A stretch of DNA of 64,000 nucleotides from Ulota crispa (taxonomy: Eukaryota; Streptophyta; Bryopsida; Orthotrichales; Orthotrichaceae). A program made the position numbers and the translations under genes. The stretch lies in the NCBI GenBank assembly GCA_963920765.1, contig OY987244.1:30422358-30486357 (forward strand). The letters are read 5' to 3'. Below are positions 46,300 through 57,400 of this stretch, one piece after another. Position 1 is the stretch's first letter. Each line of letters begins with the position of its first letter. Under the pieces are notes generated by a model. The model was not told the DNA's origin. It saw nothing but the letters and a program-made list of their open reading frames with translations, and ran no database searches.

Positions 46300-49244
46300 T
46301 GACTTGTCATACGATCGTATCTGGCCGAGAGTCTAGACAGTTGAGTAGATTTTTGTTGATTTTAGGTTGGATAGTCCTGATTTTTCTGAAGCATCTAGAT
46401 ATTTGATTGATAAAGTGGGATGGCTCAAAAAGTGTGACCTGACTCACCTGAGTACCTGACATACCTGGATATTGATATAGATATGTTTCTTGGATGGGCT
46501 TGGATGAGGGGAGGCAGGGTTTAATTTTGGTTTTCTGCGGGCTAGAGCGACCCGCACCCCAGAATGCAGGCAGGTAGGGAAATTTTATCTAAAATTGGAA
46601 CAAATGAATAATCTACAGATGTTCATCTAAAGAACTGCTAATATAAGCTATTTTCATCCAAAGTATGGCAAATTGGATTTTGCTCCAGGAAGAATTTGAC
46701 AATTACATCCAACTTCTCACATAAAAATCTTAGTGTATTGATAACCACTTAAGATACGAGGTAAGATTTAGGCAAAAATTGCTAACTTATTAACCTCTAA
46801 AATGCTTTCATGTTTAGAGGCCCAAAACTACTTCAAAATACTAGTCCTCAAAGCAAGGTCAAAATCTTCATTGAAACTTAATTTTTAACAAATCCAACTG
46901 TAGGATCCTTTGGTTGACTTTCACAAGTACATTGTTCCAAAATTTTAGAATGAATATCCCTGCCAATTGCAAGATCAATGTGCTTAAATTTCAAAATGTA
47001 GGCTTTTCTAGTCCTTCCAGAAGGTGAAGTTTTGATTTTCAAACTTTTTAGAGAAAAACACATATGTTGTATTTCTTGTGCAATTTTGGCAATATGTTGG
47101 AAAATGGGTTGAAAGCATATATAAACAAATTTAACCAAAAAAATGGATTCATTTTTACAAAAATTGTAAAGTGAAAGGTATTGATGAATGAAAGATATAA
47201 CTAATATGCTAATAAGTTTTGGAAGAATTTGAAAATTGTTAATCCCAATGATGAGAATGCTCTAACAAACAATTAATAACTTTCATTTTCATTTTAATGT
47301 GAAAATTTGCAAGATTGAGAGTAAAATATAACTCTACATGTTTTTTCTACCCTCTTCCTACCTTCATTGCCCGCAAAATAAAACTCCTTTTAACTCTTAC
47401 CTCATTATTTGGAATTGAGTGGTTCAATTTTTTTTTGAGTAGGTATCAATCTATAAAGTTATAAAAAAATAAAAAATAAAAAATAGAATATATTTTTTGT
47501 TGCCCAATTTGACATTGAAATTGAAAAAACCTTCTAACTTTTGCATTACTTATTGGAATGACATAAAATAAAGCCTCTCATGTATATTATAATGAGTAGC
47601 ATCCATCCTAAAAATTTCATGAAAAATTTCCAAATTATGAAATCAATAGAGCCTGCCCGAGTTCTCATAAAGCCCAAAGTGGGTTCTTTGGTCCTTTAGG
47701 GGTTAAACGCTAAGGGAGGTTCACAACTTCACACTTTGTGCTTACACCACGTCCCATCTCTGCAAGGCATAAATTTGACAATGATTTTGGAGTCATTTGG
47801 ATATTTTGTGTGTTGTGACACTTTAGTTTTCATTTAACCCCTAAACCCTGGTTTTTTTTGGATTTTTTGACCAATGACTAAGTGGCATTTTTTGAAAATG
47901 ATTTGTAGCTTGCAGGCTCCATCTCTATTTTAGGTTAGAGTTGAAGGTGGCCCCTATGCGTGGACTTTTGAAACATCATGTAGGCAAAAAGTATTCATTG
48001 GGTTTTTCTTGAAAATATCCAAATAACCATTGGCATTACTTAAATTTTGCATGGAATTGAACTAGGTATAACCTCAAATAATTCTAAAATGATGTTATCA
48101 ATTTTCAATTTGATAAGGATTTCATGAAAGCCTAGGCTACAATGCAATTTTCATAATTGCAATTTGGTGATTTTTGAAAAAAAAACCCCTCTTTTTTCTA
48201 TAGGCCTGAAGCTCACTTTTTAGACTCCAAGGCCATTGGGGCCTTTAATTGCCCAAAAAAAAACTTTGCTTCCTCTTTTCTTTCCAAGAAAATTCATTGA
48301 GTATTCATTGAGATGTCTAGCATATCCTAATGATAGATTAGCACCACAATACATGACATAAATTACAAAAACAACAAGCCTTGTGCATATGTGCACAAAT
48401 TGTTTAGTTGTGATAAGAGCCTCAACCCTCAACCCTCAACTCAGAGGCTAGGAGGGTTCAAATCCTATAAGTTTACGTGGAGTTAAAATGGTAAACATGT
48501 TATTCTTCCCCTTGCAAGGAGTAGTTAGGGTGGGTAGTTTGGGTTTTCACATACCAAGTTTGATGGTTTTTTTGACAACCTTTTTTTCAGAAACAACACC
48601 ACTTTTGAAAATAGGGGCCTAGTATTGCCAAACAAATTCAATGGAAGGAAGACTTGATCCTAAACCAACACAAATTCACAAAGAGAGGATCTTGGTATTC
48701 CAAACAAATTCAAGGGAGGAAAGATTAAACCCTAACTTGCAACAAATTCCCAAGGAAAAAGGGCTTGGTATTGCCAAACAAATTCAATGGAAGAAATATT
48801 GAATTGTAGAGTTTGACAAATTCCTAGAGAGGGGCTTGATGTTGGGAAAGCTTAATTGTGAGCAAGAATCCATGAGCCATGAGCCATGAGCCATGAGCCT
48901 AGATTTTTTTGTCAAAATGTCAAATTTACTTATAAATATGTACACAAGGCCTTATAATTTTGCATTATAAACTCACATCTGTTAGAAAACTTGTTATTTT
49001 ACAAAAAGAAATCATTAGTTTTGAGCTCAAAATTGATTTTTGCTCACAAAATCTTGGCTCATCACTTACGGACTAGCCGTTTTACGCGCACATAATAGCG
49101 TTGTTTGCTTGATGTTTTCATTTAGCAAGGAAAATATGCAGACTCAGAGATCTTGCACCACCAATGTTACCCATTAACACTCCAATTTTGGTGGAATGAT
49201 TCCAACTTAATTAGAATCCAAATATTTTTTCTTTTGAGTAGGGT
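46300..49244. other. Repeat-rich spacer
   Basis: No gene seen. 47250-47850 resembles the inner arms of the long palindrome (for example GGAATTGAGTGGTTCAA) and has two family motifs facing outward, TTTAGGGGTTAAAC at about 47696 and TTTAACCCCTAAAC at about 47837. 48600-48850 holds about three decayed copies of a unit near 80 bases with CCAAACAAATTCAA. A GAGCCAT microsatellite lies at 48873-48900. Confidence 0.55.
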
Positions 49245-52200
49245 TCAAATCCTCATGCCATGCTTACAAACAAAGCTATGGAGAGTAGCATTGGCAACAA
49301 AGATGGAGATGTCACAATGAATGGTGGAGACCGCATGATGCTTGAACACCCCCAACACTCTCACAATCCCTACCATTGTGGTGGTGGCCATCACGGGTAG
49401 TCGCCCCTTCACAATATTTCCGGGCAGGTTGGCACTGCCTGCCACTCGGTCTCCAGCCTCCACCACCAACACCATGTCTAGATTATGGCTCTCCTTGGCC
49501 TTGATATTGCCTGCCCAACCCCCAAAATTTTAGAACACAAATTATTAGCATATTTCAGGTTTAAAAAAATAATAATCTTGAGCTACTTTCATTGAAGGAG
49601 CTGTTTGCAAATTAGTGTAGAATTGCCACATATGAAGAAAGGTGGTCAACTTTGGTTAGAATGATTGGCTAGGTTTCCATGTGACAACAAGGTCATTTGA
49701 TCTCACTATAGTTGAGTGTACTATAATGGTAAGCACTTCACTAATGCTCATGTTTGAACTCACAATCCCAGCATTGGTGTGTCAAAACCAAAGCCACTAA
49801 GCCATGGCCAAAAATATTTTTTGTTTGTAACACAAAACTGTCACAATAAATTGAATGTGCTACAAGGTGTTAATATGAATTTTCAATACACTTATCAAAA
49901 GTATTGTTTACTAGGAGCCGGTTAACATTACGTCCCACAACCCATCTTTGTAGATTCCACCAGAATGTGAGCTTGGGACTTTGTTGAGATATAAAGGGCA
50001 AAAAGGAACACTACACAAATTTGAAATATTTAACCCAAAAATTTGGTGAGATGTATGCTCAAGGCTACATCAATCAAAATGCTTGATCCCACTCTTGAAC
50101 ATAATTATAGTCCCACCTTCTTGATATCAAAATTTTCAAATGTGTTGTCATGTAAGCATTGTTTTTTGTAGTAAATTGAGACATGGAGCTTGGAACAGTT
50201 TGAATTGCCAAGTCCCAACTTTTAGCTCTTTGCTAATTAGTTTCTTAAATTTCATGAGTCCAAAAAAAACATTTCATGTAATTAGAGAATAGATATCAAA
50301 AGCTAAGTTTTATATGATTTTGCTAGTCTTGAAGAAAACAAAGGACTTGTGTTGTAGGTTGAGAGAAGCAAATGCCATATAAAAGTGTAGATGAGGGTGT
50401 TTGAAGAAGAATGAAGAATTCCTTCATGAAGGGTTGAGTTCTAGTATTGATATTTAATCTCAGAACTGCTTGACTCATTTGGTCAAAAGCACTTCAAAAC
50501 AACCATTTTTTATTGTGATGAACAAAAAGATGAAAACATTGTCAAGTTTTTAGAATATTCAAGAATAGGGTAATATCCTCTAATTAGCATTTGTGAGAGC
50601 TAAAATATTTTTGCATGAAATTAAATTTGTTCATGTATGAGAACGAAAACTTGGCACATTAGCTTTAACAACTTTGTCATAAAATTAAACAAAACAACAA
50701 ACCCAAACAAGCTTGTCAGTACAAACAATCTAAAATTTTTGATATCACAAAGATAGTGAAAAATCAAGTTTAGAATGAACTTCAACTTTGTTTTATCTAT
50801 TTTTTTGTTGCTAAATGACAACTTCCCTTCTTCACAAAGTAAAACTTTCACGGCCTCTGCTTCACAAATCACAATAGGACATGTACAAAGACCAATCTAT
50901 CCACCAAATCCCAAAAAATAAAATGCAAAAGAAACTATCAAATAAACCCAATCTCATCTTCAAAAAAAAAGTATGAATCAAAAGTCTCAATTCCCAAATT
51001 AAATTACTCAAAACGCCTACAATAATTTTCCTCACTCTAAAATCCAAGAAACAAATCATGCTATTATAAGTACAAAAAAAGGCTCAACAAGTTCATATAA
51101 AAGTGAACATAACTAAAAAGAAACAAGGAAAAGAAAAAACTAGTGATAATAGGAAAAAAAGTTTTAGGATCCAATACTATTGCGTTTCATACACATCCCA
51201 AAAAAATGTCACCCAACTTTTTTTCAAAATTCTTAAGTCACTAAAACTTGGCTACATATGATTGGAAACTCATTTTGAAGTAGTGTTGTCTTTAGGAACT
51301 AGTGTAGTTGAGACAATTGTAACTTTGTTTGCCTCTAATTTCTTAAAGTTAAGAGAGCAACAACTATATAACAAGAGGAATCAACTCTAGAATATTTGGT
51401 CAACAGCCTACCACAATGAATCAATTTCTGAGTATATTTTGCCAACAATCACATATAGTAAGGAATCAACCCTTGAATACTTTGCCAACAACAAGTACCA
51501 TGGAGAATCAACTATAAAATATTCTGTCAAAAACCATATATAACATGAGGAACCAACTCTCAAATGCTTTGCCAATTATCATTAATGAAATACCATGACA
51601 AATATCTTGACTTTCTCAATAATGTTACAACAATGAGTTGCATCTACGATGCTATGCCATAACATGACTTGCTTATCAATGTTATGGCAAAGCCTTTCCT
51701 ACATTAGTTAGATGACACATTTATCTAGTTTTGGAGTGTTCATGCAATTATAAATTTTCTATATCATTGAACATTGGAGGTTTCTCAATACTTTGCATAA
51801 GCTTTCTCCAAAGCTCTACGTGTCTTTTGGTTTGGACATATCTCCTAGTGTATTGCAAGTAGGCCATCTTTTTCTAGCAAATTGTTGTGAGACTAGCGAC
51901 AAACTGACAAATTTGCACCACTCCATGCCAGTCCCTCCATTTATTATCCAATGCACTATCAATAGTTGTAATATAGCAAACACAAAAGAATGCCTTAATT
52001 GCAAGTATCTCCCACAAGGACCTCCCAATGTTTTGGAAACAAAAGCAATCACTAGGTTATGGCCAAACATGAGTTGCTAAACCGTTTAACATGCATACTC
52101 TTGAATATACAAATGGCAACAATTTTGGCTTTTTTTGGTGGACAACATCCAACGCAATGCCAAGCAAATTCTACATCATTATTTACAATTCCAACCGCAC

Positions 52201-53596
52201 CAATGGATATATTGTTTTCGCTACCTTTTGGGCATCAACTTCTGAGACTAACCTACTATTCACTTTCACAAAAAAAAAATGATTTACCAAGCACGCTTCA
52301 TGCGGTTGAGCTTTTGCATGCACATGTACAACAACCCAAATGTAGTGTATGAACCAATAAAGGGTTAACAATATCATTGGCAAAACAAGAGCATTTCTCC
52401 ATTGTAAAACAAGAAAGCTTGCAATTGAAATACAATGGTGCTTGGATAACGTCAACACTTTGGGCTAGAAAAAAATGTTAACCGTATCCAAACATTGAAG
52501 CATTCCATTTGCATTACTTCCCCTAGTTTCGGTGGCTGCAACTCCAAAGGTGCTTTCCCACCCGTGTTTCTAGTTCACTAACCAAAGGCCTTTCTAGTTG
52601 ATGAGTAAAAATGGGCATTGACTTGATCGTACGCAAGCACTTGACCTTAACCAAGCTCATAATACACATTTCAGACAAAAAGGGAGTGGAATTGTGATCC
52701 TATCCAATTGTTTCTATTACAAAGGTTGATGTTAACCAAGCACCACTGTACAAGTAGTTCAACTAGGTGGTAAGACCAACAACAACTGGGTCTCTATCTA
52801 CAAAGCATTCAAGCGCTTAATTTGATTTGTCACAATGTACAAAAAGATGCGCCTTTGTTGAGGATTTTCCATTGATACGAAAATCTAAAAATGTACTTTC
52901 TTTTAGATACCACGCCTTCTTGCACTACCGCGGAGAATTATAACAAACTTAGAAATGGAGGCAACAAAGAGAGAGGTTGTTTTCAAGGACATATGGTTCA
53001 ACTGGGTGGTCAGACCAACAACAAATGGGTCTCTTATCTACAAGCATTCAAGCGCTTCAATTGATTTATCACTATGTACAAAAAGAAGCGCCCTTGTTGA
53101 GGACTTTTCCATTGACACAAAAAAATCTCAAAATGTACTCGTTTTAAATACCACACCGTCTTGCACTACCACACAGAATCACAAAAAACTAAATCACAAA
53201 AATCTCTCTCAGAAATGTAGGCTAACAAGGAGGGGAGGGGGAGGTGAGAGAAGAGCACTAGCCTGCAGGAAGGCGAGCGTGGCCAACGGGATCACCGTAG
53301 TAGAACAAGCGCGTGAGGCAGTCGTAGTAGCGGAGCTGCTCCCGGTTGGGGTTGAGCACCGTCATCCCCAGCAACAGCGACATGCTGAGGGAGTCGGCCT
53401 GGATGCTGAACGTCTCCAGATGAATACTGTGCATCTGCACCTCCGGATCCCGGGCCCTGAACAGCGTCAGCCCCAGCGTCACCAGCACCAGCGTCACCAG
53501 CACCACCCCCGCCATCACCACTACGCACACCTTCTTCCTCCGCCTCCCCTCCCCCCGCTCCGTCATCTCAGGCCTCCTCTCCTTTCTCTCATTCAT
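49245..53596 (-). CDS. LEA-2 / NDR1-HIN1-like membrane protein, 2 exons, 199 aa
   Basis: Exon 1 is 53263-53596 and exon 2 is 49245-49510 (600 nt, in frame). The N-terminus is basic (ERGEGRRRKK), then a membrane span at about residues 23-46 (VCVVVMAGVVLVTLVLVTLG). After it comes an LEA-2 domain (about 70-185): LLLGMTVLNPNREQLRYYDC, LFYYGDPVGHARLPAG across the junction into NIKAKES, then GVFKHHAVSTIHCDISIFVA. These match the plant hydroxyproline-rich/LEA-2 family, whose members sit in the plasma membrane and act in stress and pathogen responses. The intron (49511-53262) is 3752 bases with a GC donor (CAG then GCTAGT) and a GGGCAG acceptor. Without splicing, exon 1 stops one codon on at TAG. The start chosen is MNERK; MTERG ten codons on is possible. 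A leader ATG farther upstream is in a CT repeat and is doubted. Confidence 0.85.
51370..51600. repeat. Decayed tandem repeats in the LEA-2 intron
   Basis: About four copies of a unit near 55 bases with the theme GGAATCAACTC, then AATA, then TTTGCCAACAA-like text. Old and diverged. Confidence 0.7.
51790..52460. other. Unrecognised stretch with longer open frames in the LEA-2 intron
   Basis: Open frames of 84-97 residues occur on both strands (plus 51793-52080 and 52059-52352; minus 51816-52070 and 52183-52458). Composition is less AT-biased than the rest of the intron. I recognise no domain. It may be decayed transposon coding sequence. Confidence 0.4.
52757..53223. repeat. Tandem duplication of about 210 bases beside LEA-2 exon 1
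   Basis: Copy one 52757-52960 and copy two 52997-53223. Both hold TTCAACT then GGTGGT then AGACCAACAACAA, GCATTCAAGCGCTT, TGTACAAAAAGA and CTTGCACTACC. Copy two ends about 40 bases before the exon 1 donor, so the start of the intron has been duplicated. Confidence 0.88.
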
Positions 53597-53603
53597 CCCA
53601 CAG

Positions 53604-53637
53604 CTCTCCTCTCCTCTCCTCTCCTCTCCTCTCCTCC
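53604..53637. repeat. CT-rich microsatellite upstream of the LEA-2 start
   Basis: Repeats of CTCTCCT just upstream of the start codon, so a GA-rich tract in the leader on the coding strand. A second purine/pyrimidine-biased run (AGCAAAACA-type) follows at 53680-53750. Confidence 0.85.
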
Positions 53638-54440
53638 TAAACTGCAAGCTTCCTTTGCTGCAACTAAACTCTCTCTTGCAGCAAAACAAAAGAGCAGCAA
53701 AGCAAAAGAGCAGCAAAACAGAAGAGCAGCAAAACAACAGAGCAGAAAAATAAAGAGAGAGGCACAAAATCCTCCTTCTTCTCTGAAACCAGCATACTTG
53801 AGAGTCGAAAGCCAGACTACATACCTTGTTGGAGAAGAGGACTCAAGTAACTACCCTCAATGGAGCTACTAACAAAGTTGTATGGTTCTTTGAAAGAAAG
53901 AGTCCAACTTGGACAATCATTTTGAAAGATAGTTATCATAGCTAAAACATGGACTATCTAAAGTCAGTAAGTAACAGTTTAAAAACGATTTTGGTTTGCA
54001 AAAATCTGCGAGGTATGGCCATATCAGAGAACAGACAAAACTTTGGAGAGTTTCTGTTTGTGGGGGAGAAGTTAGGTATGAGGTTTCTAAGTAGGGTTTG
54101 TTTTTGATGATCATGTTGAAAGCATAGGTGAGGAGGTAAAGAAAGAAAATAGAATAGTCCTGGAGTTGTACAGTACAGTACAATTTGCGAGTTCCTTGTG
54201 AATCTGTCCGTTATCTGGAGGTTTCATGTGACAGCGACGGGTATAATTTCTACGTCATGAATGAATGTGTACTGCTGTTGTATCTCATCATCTTCCTGCA
54301 TTTAATAAGATTCTAGTACCTTGGGGTAAATATCACTTGGAAAGAACGCAATAGGGAGGGGGAGAAAGTGGAAATTCCGGAGTCTCTATTTATGGTAAAA
54401 ATTTTGATACATGGAATTGCTTTTGTAGAAAATCACCAGT

Positions 54441-57400
54441 CTACTCTTTTTTTGGATATTCTCGAGCTCCAAAGATGGTGGATCCAACTCTGACGTTCGT
54501 ACTTCCCAGTTCAATCTGGAAACAGACAAAGCACCAGCAGTGAAGGTAAATAGGGTTCGTATGAGTTTGAAGAACTGGACTTAACCTTCAAGAATGTCGA
54601 TGGGTCTTGTAGTAATGGTCCTTCTAAGACAAGTAGATTTCTAAAAGTTTACCATTATTACAAAAACACTAGCACAACAGCAAAGTACATCTCAATCATT
54701 TTTGTACAAGAGTACTTTTGTATAAGAGTTGAACTAACAAAATCTATCCTGTATATCAAACGCAATGAATCTTTAAGATCCTCTGTTCATTGTTTGCATA
54801 GTGGATGTTGATTCTATTAGAGGAAATCAAGGCACGGGATGACTTACAGCAAGTTCGAAGTCACCGGACATGCCCATGGACAGTTCACATTCCTCCACTG
54901 GAATGTCAAGCTCCTTGCACACTTTCTCCCGGCAACTTGTTAAGGTCTGCAGCACGCGATAAAAAAAAAAACAGTTTTAAGACAACCTCTTTTCTTCAAA
55001 ATGATGTCCAAAAACTTACAAAATAGTTTAACATGCCACCTTTAACCAAATATGGACTATCTAAAATCCATGTATAATAGTCTAGAATTTACTTTGGTTT
55101 GTAAAATACTGGGAGATCCTTGCAAAACATGGAAAAATATGTCTAAATAAAAAGATACGCAAAACTTGGGATAAAACATATGTAAAATATTGAGAAATCT
55201 CCAATGTTTGGGGACATACAAAGTCCAAAGTTATATGAATAGTCCATGTTTTAGTAAAGTGCAGCATTGATTTCCAATTGTTGATGATCTTGTTAATCTT
55301 CAAGTTTTGGGATGTACACACAATCTAGTTACCTGGAAATTTTCAGGAGTGGATGTGTAATCAAGCATGCCAATGGTCATGAATCCCGAAAATCGTAGAT
55401 TTGGGCACTCCAGCTTGACGTGTTTTGCCAAGTCCAAACACTCCGACGGCTCCACTCCTGATTTAGCTGCCAGTACAGAAATGCTGACTCAAAATGGGAA
55501 GAAAAGAGACAGACCTAGCTTTATTGGACATATACGAAAAAATTACGTGAACAGTTATAAAATGAAATATTGTGATAAACATTTCATTGTCTTTGTTTTT
55601 AATTCTCAAACAAATGGATGAGTAAAAAAAATGAAATGTAATTACAAGCCTCCCCGCTGGTGTTCACTTGCACAAGGACTTTCAATGGCTGTCTTCCAAG
55701 CCCGCTCACTGCTCGATCCAAATGGTTTGCAACCTGGAAAATGTAGCCACTAATTAGCTTAACCCCTAAATGCCCAATCGACCATTTTCTGGTCGCTGCC
55801 CTATTTTGCAGGCTGTCGAAATGAAAAAAACATTTTTTGAAAAAAATAAAAATAGTTTCATATAGGAATGCAAGCCTACTTTCCAACCCAGTTTGAATTA
55901 TGTCAATCCAAATTAAATTCCATCAAGGAGAATTTTTCAAAGATAAACATTTCAATATTTGCTAGTGTTACAAAATTTACTATTTTGGGAAACTAATGAT
56001 GTTCTCTCCAACAAAAATACTGTATTTTTGAACTTTCAAATACAATGTCTATTTTTAACCAATCATACCAAATTTCAAACTTTGTGAATAAAATTTGTAA
56101 TTTGATGAATATTAAATGGTAAATGCTTCTAAATTCATTAAATAAGAGTACAAAACCTTTTTTGAATGTTTGACCGTATGGATAATTACTGAACATCATA
56201 ATAATTCTTGTTTTCTCTTTTGAAACAAACTTCATTGAAGTTACAGAAGTATCATTTTAGAACGCATTTATGTTTGGCCCTTACCCCTTGGGCGTTTAGG
56301 GGTTAAGTGGTCGTATGAGAATACTTTAGTGAAAACTTGTTACCAGCAATCACTGAAGTTCAGCTCTCGTTGAGGTTACTGTTAGAAAAATAAAAGCTTC
56401 AGAAAAGCAGGGGATGACCAATTAAATGCCTACATATATTTGAGTAAAGGATAGTGGCCTGATCTCATCTTCTGTATTAACTAACTCATATTACCAACAG
56501 CAGCCCATCCAAATTGCTGGGAAAACCGACCTTTAGTGTACTGTTCTGGTTTAAATGCAACTTTGCAACTACTGGGAAAAAAATGGCCAGGTTTTACAGA
56601 AATAACATAATCTTAGTATAAATGTAGGGCAATATTCGGTGCATACTCGTGAAAAACCGGTTGACAATGGGAAAACTCGGGTACTATCAGATGAAGCTCA
56701 AAAATCTCCTCCCCACACTGGGCCCATCTATTCATACAGTTGGACTAATTGCCTACTGGAGTAAGCATGATTTGGCTGACTGTGTATGACCCGTGGACAG
56801 TCAGCTTTGAACAAAATGGGGTGGTTAATTGATTACAACCACTCACTCTGTAATTACACAGGAACTTCTCACACGGAGACAAAAATTTGATCTCAACAGA
56901 CTTGGCTTTTGTACAAATAAAATTTGACCTGCTTTTGTACCCAATGAATTCTCTGCAAATAGGATGCATCTCTCAAAAATCATAGTTCTCTACATACGAC
57001 TTTAAGCTTTAAAGTGAAGTATCTCTACCTTAAATATAATGCCATATCCTCTAAGCAAGGCAATATGCTAAAGAACTAGCCAAATTGAAGCAAATGACGT
57101 ATTTAACTACTTGTAGGCTTTCTATGTCCCTAAATATATTGCAGATCTCCCCATAATTTGCATGTATCTTCCAATGTTTCCAAATCAAAGAAATTTCTAG
57201 ATAATTACTTATGGAATTTAGATAGTCCATAAGTAGCTAAATATGGCATGTAAGAGATATCACACCTTCTGACTGTCGACGCCTTCCACCATGTAGAGAT
57301 TGGGGACGCCGGCTGAAGGTCAGGAACAGACACGTCAGCTAAACTAGTGAAATTCAGCAACCTGAATCAGGCCATTGTTTCTTTGGGAAGAGCTTAAACA

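Noticed and set aside
53597..53767. N-terminal extension of the LEA-2 protein to an ATG at 53767
   Set aside because: The added residues come from CT-rich and CTGCT-type simple repeats, and the family normally begins with a short basic segment before the membrane span.
52955..53872. Plus-strand frame of 305 codons
   Set aside because: It is antisense to LEA-2 exon 1 and its duplicated intron flank; the translation is low-complexity His, Pro and Ser runs.
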